64,000 nucleotides of DNA from Siphonobacter sp. SORGH_AS_0500 (GTDB taxonomy: Bacteria > Bacteroidota > Bacteroidia > Cytophagales > Spirosomataceae), in assembly GCF_002838835.1 (NCBI RefSeq), contig NZ_NHPP01000001.1, positions 248,001-312,000 on the forward strand, written 5' to 3'. Under the pieces are notes generated by a model, which saw only the letters and a program-made list of their open reading frames with translations, was not told the origin of the DNA and ran no database searches. Shown here one piece after another: positions 44,914-53,939 of this stretch; position 1 is the first letter of the stretch; the number at the start of each line of letters is the position of its first letter. A program made the translations under genes and the position numbers.

Positions 44914-46326
44914 ATGAAAAGTCCCGCTTCCGTACTCATTCCCTTAATGCTTGGCACGCTCATGGCCGGGATCGACAGTAGTATTGTTAACGTATCCTTA
45001 CCAACCATGAGCCGCGAATTTGGTGTGAAAGTCGATGCCATCGAATGGGTCATTACCATTTATATGCTGGGCTTTTGCATCTTCATGCCGCTTACCAACT
45101 GGCTGCGTCTCAGACTTGGCTTTTATAAATTGTATATCGGAAGTCTCAGCGTTTTTATTCTGGGGTCGCTTGGGTGTGCCTTAGCCGGAAATCTGGAACA
45201 ACTCATTGCCGCCCGTGCCTTGCAGGCTTTCGGCGGTGGAGCTTTGTCTCCTACTGCTATGGCTATTCTGACTACCGTTTTTCCGGCGAACGAACGAGGA
45301 AAAGTCATGGGTTGGTGGTCGCTGGGAGGCATAACCGGTCCCGCTATTGGTCCAACCCTGGGAGGAATTTTAACAGAAGCCTTTGGCTGGCCGTCCATCT
45401 TTTACATTAACCTGCCCATCGGCTTGCTAGCCATCGGCATCGCCGCCCGATCCCTGAAATTCCTGGATCGTTCGAGTGATAAAAACATCCACTTTGACCG
45501 GGTGGGTTTTATCTATTTTACTGCTTTCATCGTCCTTTTTCAGTACGGCATCGCTTTATTATCAAGCAAGGGGCTTGGCTCACTTCAGGTCTTGATTCCT
45601 CTCGTCGTTTCCCTGGCGGCCTTTATTATTTTCATCAAACGCAGTTACAAACGCCCCGAAGCCTTATTTGATCTGAGTATTTTTGAACGTCCGCTTTACG
45701 TAGTTTGCATTTTCATTACTACGCTCCGATCCATCGCTCTCTTTAGTGGTCTTTTCCTATTACCTTTTTTATTGCAGGGGTATCTTAAGTTTTCAGAACT
45801 GGATTCGGGATTAATGATCCTGCCTAACTCGGCAATGATGGCCATTTTCACGCCACTCGCCGGAAAGTTATCAGATAAATACGGCCCCAGACGTTTTGTG
45901 ATGGCGGGCCTGGCTCTGGTTGGCATTTCCATGTTCCTATTTTCGCAGATCAACACGCCGAGTGTACCCTTCGTCATAGCCGCCATGACGGTGAGGGGCA
46001 TTGGATTAGGCTTGCTGGTTTCCCCGCTTACGGCTACTGCCATGAATGCCGTATTACCCAATCAGGTAACCCCGGCCTCTTCGGTATATACGCTGGTTCA
46101 GCAGTTAAGCGGCTCTATTGGCATTGCGGTTAGTGCCTTATTACAGCAACTCATCTACCAATACTACGTCGGCCAGCACGCTTCTGACATGCTGGCCGAA
46201 CATTATGCCATTCAATATGTATTTATGATTTCGGGTGTGCTGGTCATGGTCGGTGTACTAGTCGCTCGAAGGTTACCCCGCACGAAAGCCCGCATTCCTG
46301 AGCAAACGCCCGATGCCATCGTTTAA
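44914..46326 (+). CDS. MFS drug transporter, DHA2 (EmrB/QacA) family
   Basis: 470 residues, about 14 TM helices. The DHA2 opening AGIDSSIVNVSLPTMSREFG, antiporter motif C-like GGITGPAIGPTLGGIL and motif A-like NWLRLRLG are visible. It probably exports drugs or lipophilic compounds using proton motive force. ATG 44914 is chosen over an upstream TTG. No emrA or regulator is adjacent. Its stop overlaps the convergent gene by 4 bases. Confidence 0.9.
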   Translation: MKSPASVLIPLMLGTLMAGIDSSIVNVSLPTMSREFGVKVDAIEWVITIYMLGFCIFMPLTNWLRLRLGFYKLYIGSLSVFILGSLGCALAGNLEQLIAARALQAFGGGALSPTAMAILTTVFPANERGKVMGWWSLGGITGPAIGPTLGGILTEAFGWPSIFYINLPIGLLAIGIAARSLKFLDRSSDKNIHFDRVGFIYFTAFIVLFQYGIALLSSKGLGSLQVLIPLVVSLAAFIIFIKRSYKRPEALFDLSIFERPLYVVCIFITTLRSIALFSGLFLLPFLLQGYLKFSELDSGLMILPNSAMMAIFTPLAGKLSDKYGPRRFVMAGLALVGISMFLFSQINTPSVPFVIAAMTVRGIGLGLLVSPLTATAMNAVLPNQVTPASSVYTLVQQLSGSIGIAVSALLQQLIYQYYVGQHASDMLAEHYAIQYVFMISGVLVMVGVLVARRLPRTKARIPEQTPDAIV

Positions 46327-46846
46327 TAGTTTTGCAACACCTCTTTCAACTCCTGTGTGTCTTTAGCCTGATCTTGCGGTAAAGCCGGAACGTTTACGCC
46401 TTCTGAATTCGCCAGCCTGAGAAAGTGGGCCGCCACTTGAGACAAATAAGGCGAATACATTTTCTGGTCGGGTTCGGTCACAATTCGAGCCAGATAGTAT
46501 TGATTATTAGCCGCAAAAGCCATATACATCAAGATCTTTTGCTTACCATTTTGTTCTACTTTTCCGGTCAAGGTTTCGATTTGGTCGACCGTCTCGGGCG
46601 TAAAATTTTGCGTTAAAACCCATACTGGATCGCATCCTTTCGGGATTCTATCTTCAACCAATCCGTTAAAGACCTGTGTTTCGTCTCCTGAACGGGAAAA
46701 AGCGTATATACGAAAAGCCGTTTCGCAGGCAGGTTTTTCGGCCTCATATCGGTGTTCGTGCCATTTTGCGTACTGGTCCATCCTTTCGGTGGCTCTTCAT
46801 GCCATCCACCTAATGCAAGTAGCAGGCTACAAATGATGTATTTCAT
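46323..46846 (-). CDS. Exported protein of unknown function, split by a single-base deletion
   Basis: ATG 46846 starts a signal-like MKYIICSLLLALGGWHEEPP, but that frame leaves the conserved-looking body. The body (46323-46781) is in another frame: DQYAKWHEHRYEAEKPACET, GKQKILMYMAFAANNQYYLA, EVLQNY end. Adding one G in the GG run (plus-strand CC at 46778-46779) gives HEEPPKGWDQYAKWHEHRYE, a 174-residue secreted protein. I do not recognise the family. A lipobox Cys may be absent (GGW where GGC would be expected), but this is uncertain. Confidence 0.6.
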
Positions 46847-47100
46847 AACAAGCTGTGGTTTAAAAATACATATACGTATCGTTTTCCAAAAAGATTGAAT
46901 TTTCTCAGTTTTTCCGTTGGCAGTTTTCGGCTCCCGGTTGCTTTTTCCAGCTAATCGTCCAGGTTTCAATCCACAGAAAAATTAAAATTAACGTTACTAA
47001 AACGTTTTAATAATTATTAAAACATACTAGTCAATCCACTTATCGCTTTTTCTAAAATTTTAGAAAGAAGGTTTGCTAGCTTAGTTGAATGCGGGTCGCC

Positions 47101-48564
47101 TTACAATAAAGGCGAAATCATGCGGGTCAGTTTTTCTAGCATTCGTTTCCATTTGGGACGGTTAATCCATTGTTGAGGATCGATGCGTTCGGCGTGCTGA
47201 AGGTCTTCGTAGAAGGCTTTTCGAAGTTTTTCGGAGAAATCTGCATCGTAGATAAAGGCATTTACCTCAAAATTTAACTCAAAACTTCGGTGATCCATAT
47301 TGGCCGTTCCTACAGCGGAAAGTTGCCCATCGGACACAATGGTTTTAGCATGAATGAAACCCTTTTGATACCGATAAATCTCCACGCCTACTCGCAACAG
47401 ATCATCATAATATGAACTCGCCGCCGTGTTTACAATCCAGGAGTCCGAAATTCCGGGCACGAGCAGTTTAACCTTAATCCCACTCAGGGCCGCTACAATC
47501 AGGGCATCCTGTAAACTATCACCGGGAATAAAATAGGGAGTGGTAATGAGAATCTCTTTTCGGGAAAGATTAATCACCTGTAATAGAGCGAATAAAATCG
47601 TAGGCTGCACCGAATCAGGCCCACTGGCCGCAATCTGAACCAGAGCGTCCGCTGGAAAAGCATCGGGTTCGCAGTAATAGTGCCGACTCGGTTCCAGCGT
47701 ATCTTGGGCACAAAAATTCCAGTCGCACATGAAAATATACTGAAGGTAATACGAACCTGGCCCGTCGATGCGGATGTGCGTGTCCCGCCAGTACAAATCG
47801 TTATTATTGGGATTTCGATAACGGTCAGAAATGTTGATTCCACCCGTGAAAGAGGTACATCCATCAATGACAATAATCTTGCGGTGATTGCGGTAATTCA
47901 GTCGGTTGGCCAAAGCAATGAAAATAACTTCGTAAAAGGGATACGCCTCTACCCCAGCCTTCCGAAGCTCGGGAGCAATGGAACGGCGAATGGATCTGCT
48001 GCCAAAATCATCGTAAATAAACCGCACCTGAACGCCTTCCTGAGCTTTTTGAATCAGAATATCCTTGATTTCATTTCCAATGGCGTCGTTTTCGTAGATG
48101 TAATATTCAATGTGGATGTGATGTTTGGCATTCTTTAATGCCTTGATAATCTCGGGAAACGCCTCTTCGCCATTTAGCAATAACTTCACCTGATTTCGAG
48201 ACGTTAATGGACTCAGGTTATCATTCAGCAGTAGATACGCTAACTCGCGATTTTGCTGAACGGCCGGGGCGTCGGCCTTCAGGTTATTTTCAGTAATCTG
48301 GGTAACCTGCGTATGGAGCTGTTTGAGTAACTGATCGTTGTCAATCAATTTCTTGGAATACAAACTTCGTTTTCGATAATTGATTCCGAAGGACAAATAG
48401 ATGAAGATTCCGGCAACGGGAAGAAAAACCGTTAACAACAGATAAGCCAGCGTTTTAGTACTGGCTCGGGTATCATAAATGATGCGAACGCATACCAGAA
48501 AAACAATAAACCCGTAGACGACTTCCCAGATTAATAGCCAATCGATTTCTTCTAAAAAATGCAT
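47101..48564 (-). CDS. cls: Cardiolipin synthase
   Basis: 487 residues. Two N-terminal TM helices (LLIWEVVYGFIVFLVCVRII; LAYLLLTVFLPVAGIFIYLS) precede two PLD domains, each with an HKD motif: HRKIIVIDGCTSFTGGINIS and HAKTIVSDGQLSAVGTANMD. It condenses two phosphatidylglycerols to cardiolipin (ClsA type). It lies 2 bases downstream of the YdjM-like gene and is probably co-transcribed, a membrane-related pairing. Confidence 0.93.
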   Translation of the reverse strand: MHFLEEIDWLLIWEVVYGFIVFLVCVRIIYDTRASTKTLAYLLLTVFLPVAGIFIYLSFGINYRKRSLYSKKLIDNDQLLKQLHTQVTQITENNLKADAPAVQQNRELAYLLLNDNLSPLTSRNQVKLLLNGEEAFPEIIKALKNAKHHIHIEYYIYENDAIGNEIKDILIQKAQEGVQVRFIYDDFGSRSIRRSIAPELRKAGVEAYPFYEVIFIALANRLNYRNHRKIIVIDGCTSFTGGINISDRYRNPNNNDLYWRDTHIRIDGPGSYYLQYIFMCDWNFCAQDTLEPSRHYYCEPDAFPADALVQIAASGPDSVQPTILFALLQVINLSRKEILITTPYFIPGDSLQDALIVAALSGIKVKLLVPGISDSWIVNTAASSYYDDLLRVGVEIYRYQKGFIHAKTIVSDGQLSAVGTANMDHRSFELNFEVNAFIYDADFSEKLRKAFYEDLQHAERIDPQQWINRPKWKRMLEKLTRMISPLL

Positions 48565-48566
48565 GA

Positions 48567-49595
48567 TTACTCTAAAGTTTTAGGAGCCTCAACCTGCTGA
48601 CCACCGATTCGCTGTATCATTCGTTGAATACTTCCCTGGTTCCAGCCCGAAAAACGCCCCCGCTGCATCACCAAGCGATTATCGTAGTCCGCATTTAAAT
48701 AGAAGTGGAAAGCAAAGGCTGCGTCAGGATTTTCCCAGCCTAATACCTGTCCGAAGCGAAGTACATTAAACTGCAACGCATGGTCCTGATCGCTGATGGT
48801 ATAAAAGCCCCGGGCAAAATATTTCAGATCCTGCACTTCTTTTTCTTTTTGAATATTCCTCAATAACTCTTCCCGCTGCGGCACGAAATGAAATGGGGTC
48901 CATCCATGGTCAAAAACCGAGCGATACCCGATCTGGTACCCCCCCGGCACCGCCGCTACCGCATACCATAACAAACTATTGAACGGCGTCGGCGTAGTGA
49001 AATAATCCGTACTGGTAATGGATTGAGTACGCAGGGATTCTTCAATCGAGTGGTTGATTTTTCGTTTATGAAAAAGGGTAACGGAGAGGTACAAAAAGCA
49101 GGAGATCAGCCCCAGACTAACCCAGGCTTTTCGGGCGGAATGCTGGTTTTTCAGATAAAGCAACGCGAGGCAGGAAAGAACCAGCGGTAAGGTAAATAAA
49201 GGGTCGATTACGTAAAGTAAATTGAAAGTAATCCGCTGATGACTAAAAGGTTCGAAGATGCCCGTGCCGTACGAGTTACAAACGTCCAGGAAATCATGGA
49301 GTAACAGCTGAATCAGAAAGAATAGATAAAAATGGAGAAAGTTTACCTGCGGAAATTTCTTTCTTAATACCCATGAAAAACCCAAAGGTGCCAAAAAGGC
49401 GAGCAACAGGGAATGAGTAATCCCCCGATGTACCAATAGATTTTCGGCGGGTGATAGAAATAGAGCATCCAGTGCGTCGATATCGGGGAGATTCTGGGCA
49501 ACGGCACCGATGAGTAAAGCTTTCTTGCCGATGCGTTTGGCAAGGAATGCTTCTCCGACGCAGGCCCCGATGGTGATGTGAGTGAGCGTATCCAA
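48567..49595 (-). CDS. YdjM-like membrane-bound metal-dependent hydrolase
   Basis: 342 residues from TTG 49595; no in-frame ATG lies near, and the family usually starts exactly here (x-DTLTHITIGACVGEA). It has conserved DIDALDALF and the HRGITHSLL metal motif, several TM helices (FLHFYLFFLIQLLLHDFLDV; PLFTLPLVLSCLALLYL), and a soluble C-terminal region. The YdjM/DUF457 family's function is unclear; E. coli YdjM is SOS-linked. It is followed by cls. The upstream region holds a triplicated palindrome repeat. Confidence 0.82.
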   Translation of the reverse strand: MDTLTHITIGACVGEAFLAKRIGKKALLIGAVAQNLPDIDALDALFLSPAENLLVHRGITHSLLLAFLAPLGFSWVLRKKFPQVNFLHFYLFFLIQLLLHDFLDVCNSYGTGIFEPFSHQRITFNLLYVIDPLFTLPLVLSCLALLYLKNQHSARKAWVSLGLISCFLYLSVTLFHKRKINHSIEESLRTQSITSTDYFTTPTPFNSLLWYAVAAVPGGYQIGYRSVFDHGWTPFHFVPQREELLRNIQKEKEVQDLKYFARGFYTISDQDHALQFNVLRFGQVLGWENPDAAFAFHFYLNADYDNRLVMQRGRFSGWNQGSIQRMIQRIGGQQVEAPKTLE

Positions 49596-49634
49596 TTCGA
49601 GCAGTTGAAAGGTTTTTGTATTAACTCCTGAACA

Positions 49635-49977
49635 GGAACGGTGGTTCTGCCAAAGAATTTCTTGCGTCTGGTTAAGAGGTGATTTTTGTTACTCCCATTG
49701 GCTGGTGTCTTCACCAGCCATTAACAGTGGTTGGTGAGGACACCAACCACGGCGGATACTCCTGAGTAAGGGGCGATTTTAACACTCCTACGTTCCCACC
49801 GGGTTGATATCTTCTCCAGCCATTAAAGTGGTTGGTGAGGACACCAACCACGACGGAACGGTGGTTCTGCCAAAGAATTTCTTATGTCTGGGTAAGAGGT
49901 GATTTTTGTTACTCCCCCTGGCTGGTGTCCTCACCAGCCATTAACCGTGGTTAGTGAGGACACCAACCACGGCGGAT
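49635..49977. repeat. Triplicated unit with paired GGYTGGTG hairpins, copies 3-5
   Basis: The 29-base block starting GGAACGGTGGTTCTGCC recurs at 49635 and 49855 (220 bp apart). Hairpins GGCTGGTG/CACCAGCC occur at 49700-49719 and 49920-49939, and GGTTGGTG/CACCAACC at 49727-49750, 49828-49851 and 49947-49970 (the last with one A change). The middle unit has a degenerate first hairpin near 49800-49821. Loops are TCTT or TCCT in the first and AGGA in the second. Confidence 0.85.
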
Positions 49978-50009
49978 GATTGTCAATCCGAAAAAGCATA
50001 GTAACAAAA

Positions 50010-50035
50010 CAGACGGCAGGAAAACCTGCCGTCTG
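50010..50035 (-). terminator. Terminator of the M14 carboxypeptidase gene
   Basis: Perfect 11-bp stem CAGACGGCAGG / CCTGCCGTCTG with a 4-base loop and TTTTG on the minus strand. Confidence 0.75.
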
Positions 50036-50064
50036 TCATTTGGGGGCACCATTTCGTTCCCCGG

Positions 50065-50089
50065 CCAAACGCGATGGCATCGCGTTTGG
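50065..50089. repeat. CCAAACGCGAT palindrome, copy 2 (perfect)
   Basis: CCAAACGCGAT-GGC-ATCGCGTTTGG. It ends 1 base before the M14 stop. A related copy is at 20914-20937. Confidence 0.6.
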
Positions 50090-50090
50090 G

Positions 50091-51890
50091 CTATTTTTTC
50101 TTCTCGAAATTGCCGCTGGCAGTTACTACCCCACCTTTCTGGCTGTTTACTTCGATATTCCAGTTACTGGGATTACCCTTTACAATCCAACGTAGACGTA
50201 CATAACCCAAACCAGGAATATTCGCTACTTCGAGTTTATCGGGATTTAGTTTCTGCTCTCTGTAACTCTCAAAAGCAGGAGATGGACCACCATAACCCAT
50301 ACCGCCACCGTCGGGGTTACTCATCTGCAAGCCACTCACCACCTGTGCTCCTTTCAGCGTTACATAGTCCGGCAGGTTGATTTTGTTTTTTACGTCAAAA
50401 GATGAGTGCGTAGGGATGACGCGGCTATTGGTAATGGTTGCCGTGATTTGCGTTAATCCGTTACCCAAATCCTGCTTTTCCACTTCCTTCACCTCAATTT
50501 TTGGCATCTGGTTCGCGTGGAAAATCGTGAAAGCCGCATTCCGGTGGCCGTCGGTTTCCAGAATAAAACCGGGGTGATTTCGGATGTAGTTTTTCTTGAA
50601 TCCACCAATTTCGATATCACCGTATTGCGGATGTTTGAAAGGTTTCCATTCGACAAACGCATCCCCGTGCAGTAACAGACGATCAAAATCATAAGGCTCG
50701 GTATTGGGAGCATTTCTGAGTTCGTTCGACTCTCCTTTTTTGTTGAAATACAGGTAAGACGTCCACAGCTCGTTTGAGAACATAAAAATGCCCCGACCCA
50801 AAGCAAACCAATCGATTTCGCCGCCGTAAACCGTATAAAGGATTTTATGAATCGCTCCGTATTTATAGGACGGAATCATTTTTTCGCCCGTTTGTCCGAG
50901 GTAATCGTATACCTGCACGTCCTCGCGGTCGTAATGAATATCGTCCTCCGCCGCACCGGGGCCGCGTAAGAACATCCCGCTGAAATTGTGATAACTCTGG
51001 GCACCCGCAATATTGGGATGTTTCATGACCCATTCCATAATGGCCCGAGGTTCGGGAAGACTGAAAGGGTATTTGTACGCTCCACCCTGAATATAATCGG
51101 GCTGCCAGTTCCAGGCCCAGTCACGGTTCGGGTCATAACTTCCCGGACGATCTTCGTTGATCTGACCATCGCCGTCATTATCCAGCCCTTCGTAGCCCAG
51201 CATTTCGTATTCTCCCTGCTCGCCGGGTTTCACGGGAATCAGCATCCGGGGGTCTTCAGGATTCGTTTTCAGGCGACCATAAGGCGACTTCCGACGCATC
51301 ATCGTGATTTCACCATCTCCGTCCAGATCGTCGAAGTTATCTTCATCTACCAAACCATCGCCGTCGTCATCAATGGGTAACATGCCCGAGCGTGGCGTGT
51401 TGGCGGTATTGGCATTGTAAATAAAGTCCTCGCGGGCATCGGGGTTAATCGTTGGAGCGAAGTAAAAGGCTTTGTCCCGCAAAAGTTCTTTAATAAAAGC
51501 ATTGGAAGCATGGTTTTCAGTCAGATACCAGGCGGCATACAAAGCCATTTCCGAACCCTGCAACTCGTTGGAGTGAATGTTCCCATCCGTCCAGAAAGCC
51601 GGTTTTTGCGTATCTGGCTTCCCTGATTTCATATCCGTAATGGTAAGCACGTACAGGTCCCGGCCCTGCTGGGACTTACCGATGGTTTCGAGCTTAGCCA
51701 GGTTAGGGTAAGCTTTCACGATTCGCTGCATAATGTCCAGCAAACCTTTGTAGTCGTAATAGCGGTTCCAGGAAACCTGTACCTTCGGGTTGGGTGGGGT
51801 GCCAATGGCTCGAATCCCCACCGGGTCTTTCTGCTGGGCCATTACTGAAGCTCCAGAGAGCAGTAAGGCCAGCGTTACTAATTTTTTCAT
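50091..51890 (-). CDS. Exported M14-family zinc carboxypeptidase
   Basis: 599 residues. A signal peptide (MKKLVTLALLLSGASVMAQ) precedes the M14 domain with Zn ligands His106 and Glu109 (DGNIHSNELQGSEMAL), third His in AQSYHNFSGMFLRGPG and the likely catalytic Glu in GFILETDGHRNAAF. Inserted Asp-rich loops (DDDGDGLVDEDNFDDLDGDG; LDNDGDGQINED) look like thrombospondin-type-3 or dockerin-like Ca2+ sites at about residues 175-260. A C-terminal beta domain starts around residue 480. It is likely active. It lies 50 bases downstream of an inactive-looking paralogue. Confidence 0.92.
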   Translation of the reverse strand: MKKLVTLALLLSGASVMAQQKDPVGIRAIGTPPNPKVQVSWNRYYDYKGLLDIMQRIVKAYPNLAKLETIGKSQQGRDLYVLTITDMKSGKPDTQKPAFWTDGNIHSNELQGSEMALYAAWYLTENHASNAFIKELLRDKAFYFAPTINPDAREDFIYNANTANTPRSGMLPIDDDGDGLVDEDNFDDLDGDGEITMMRRKSPYGRLKTNPEDPRMLIPVKPGEQGEYEMLGYEGLDNDGDGQINEDRPGSYDPNRDWAWNWQPDYIQGGAYKYPFSLPEPRAIMEWVMKHPNIAGAQSYHNFSGMFLRGPGAAEDDIHYDREDVQVYDYLGQTGEKMIPSYKYGAIHKILYTVYGGEIDWFALGRGIFMFSNELWTSYLYFNKKGESNELRNAPNTEPYDFDRLLLHGDAFVEWKPFKHPQYGDIEIGGFKKNYIRNHPGFILETDGHRNAAFTIFHANQMPKIEVKEVEKQDLGNGLTQITATITNSRVIPTHSSFDVKNKINLPDYVTLKGAQVVSGLQMSNPDGGGMGYGGPSPAFESYREQKLNPDKLEVANIPGLGYVRLRWIVKGNPSNWNIEVNSQKGGVVTASGNFEKKK

Positions 51891-51940
51891 GCGATGAATA
51901 TGTTGAGCGTCATCAGTTCAGGCTGAAGACGACAGAGTCA

Positions 51941-53634
51941 TTATTTCAGGGTAACATTCACTTTCGCCGAACCCGTAGGGCCCGCAGATGCCTCAATTTC
52001 GAAGGTACCAGTACCGGAAACCAGCCAGGTCATTTGCTCAACACCGTTACCGGCAATAGCGGTACGAACCAATTGATGCGTACGACCCGAAATGATTTTC
52101 TGGTTTTTAGACGGAGTTGCAATTACCTTCAAACGGTCTTCGTATTTCACGCGATTACCGATTTCTGAATGCGTAGGTAATAACCCTTTATTATGCACAT
52201 CAACCGTGATTCGGTTCAGACCTCCTGACAGATTTTCCGTTTTCACATGCACGATTTCAATCTCAGGCATGGCCTTTGCGAAGGCTAGCAGGAAGCTGGC
52301 GTGTTTGTCGGCGGCTGGGGTCAATAAGGCTACCGGAGGATTCCATTTCACAAAAGGCATCATGCTCCTACTTCTACTTTCTGGTTGGGGAAATCGGGGT
52401 GCTTGATTTCTTTCCACTCCACGAAAGCCGGAATGTTGTTAGTGGCCGCCCATTTCAGCACATTTACCTCGTCTTCTGAACCTCCCCCTGCGGATGTCAT
52501 GCCACGACCGGGCATTGCACCGGGACGCGGAGCAGGCGTTGCTCCTGCGGGGCGAGCCGCCGCTTTTGTGGTGTCTTTAGGCATCCACCAACCGGGCGTC
52601 GAGAAACTGAATTTACCGAAATGGTAATAAGCCCAGGTGGATACGTCACCTTTGCTGGGAGAAAGTGTCGGAGCATCGGTCAGGCCTGCTCCTGTGTATA
52701 ATTTGCTGACATACTCATTAATCGCCACGTCTTTGGCTTGCCAACCTTTGATAATCCGCTGATTGGCTTTCATCGCATCAAACTTGTTCGGTTCAGTCAG
52801 GTTATTCGACATCCCGAACGTAATAATCGCGTAGACGTTTTTATTCTCATAAAGCCAGTCTACCAAGGCCCGGTTTTCGTTTTCAGAAATGGGGTAATCA
52901 CCCGCTCCGGGCTTGAAGGGTTCGTATTCGAAGGTAAAGTTTTTGTTCAGTTGAATCCCGCCTTCGCCGTCTTCGTTGAATTCCCCATCCTTGTCATTAT
53001 CAATACCTTCCGTGTACACCAGGTAACGTCCGAGTTCACCTTTCGAGGGGTCCGCTTTCACCAGAACGCGACTGTCGCCTTTTGCCACCCGGTAGTTACC
53101 TTCGGGATCTTCGATGCGAATCTGGGTAATGAGGCCATCGCCGTTAAGATCGTCCGGCCCGTCTTCGTTTATCCGCCCATCCCGATCGTCATCTGTTGTT
53201 CGGGCATTACCGCTGCGTTCATATTTTAATTTAGCGAAAAACTGAGCCGCTGCGTCTGGGTTTAGACTAGGAATGAAGTAGAACGTCTTGCTGGCTAACA
53301 GCTTCGATACACTATCCGTTGAAGCCTGGGTCAATAATTTTTCGGCGGTTTGCAGGCTTAGTTCCGTTCCGGCCAGATGCCAGCCTTCTACGTTAGCAAT
53401 GATTACCACTGCGGGTTTTTTCTTTGCATCGCCCTGCCCGACACTCAGAACCCAAAGGTCTTTTCCGGTAGACGTTTTACCAATCGACTGAAGGCTGGTT
53501 AGATTTTTATGCTGGGCATTGATTTGCTGGAGACGTTTGGTCAAAGCGGCCTGATCGGGATAGACCGACTGAGCCCACAAGCGTCCACCCAGCAAGAGAG
53601 CAAGCCCAAGCGTGCTGATGAAGCGTTTTCTCAT
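51941..53634 (-). CDS. M14-family paralogue with degenerate active site, split by a single-base deletion
   Basis: The frame from ATG 53634 (MRKRFISTLGLALLLGGRLW signal) runs to VEVGA and stops at about 52360; the rest is in another frame to 51941. One extra G near 52364-52366 gives VEVGGMMPFVKWNPPVALL, 564 residues in all. Aligned with the gene at 50091, the HSNE zinc motif becomes EGWH (Glu83, His86), the third His region SYHNF becomes ITFGM, and the LETDGH catalytic region becomes LTPAAD. It should not bind zinc normally. Asp-rich Ca-like loops are kept (DDDRDGRINEDGPDDLNGDG). It is probably a pseudoenzyme partnering or buffering the active paralogue. Confidence 0.82.
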
Positions 53635-53742
53635 AGGGGATAGTTGATTTTTTGAAGTATTTTCCGGCTGATACTCAAACGTTAAATTCTGCAAAAGAGG
53701 AATCAAGCAGAAAAAAATAAAAGTAGTTTGGTCCGTTACTTA

Positions 53743-53750
53743 CAAAAATA
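53743..53750 (-). promoter_or_regulatory. Bacteroidota -7 box (TATTTTTG) for the M14 gene pair
   Basis: Predicted leader of about 104 bases before 53634. A plus-strand TAGTTTTG lies at 53774-53781 facing the OmpA gene. Confidence 0.4.
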
Positions 53751-53939
53751 GAAGTTTAGGCTCCAGTTAACTTTAGTTTTGTTTTAAATTTCGACTAAAA
53801 AACTAATTCATGAGATAAGAAGCTTTTACTTATCTTGGACTAGTAAATCACAAAGGATGATCGGACGGCTTTCCGTTTCTTTAATTCAGTAACAGGCAAG
53901 TTACTTTCCTGCTTGCCCCTAGTATCTTTATTATTATTT

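Larger units (their letters stand above)
49596..50090. other. 495-bp gene-free region with a triplicated palindrome unit and a terminator
   Basis: It holds the GGYTGGTG repeat units (49635-49977), a terminator for the M14 gene (50010-50035) and a CCAAACGCGAT palindrome (50065-50089). No convincing ORF. Confidence 0.7.

Noticed and set aside
49364..49714. ORF on the minus strand overlapping the YdjM-like start
   Set aside because: It begins inside the palindrome repeat and runs in a different frame through a conserved gene; a shadow frame.
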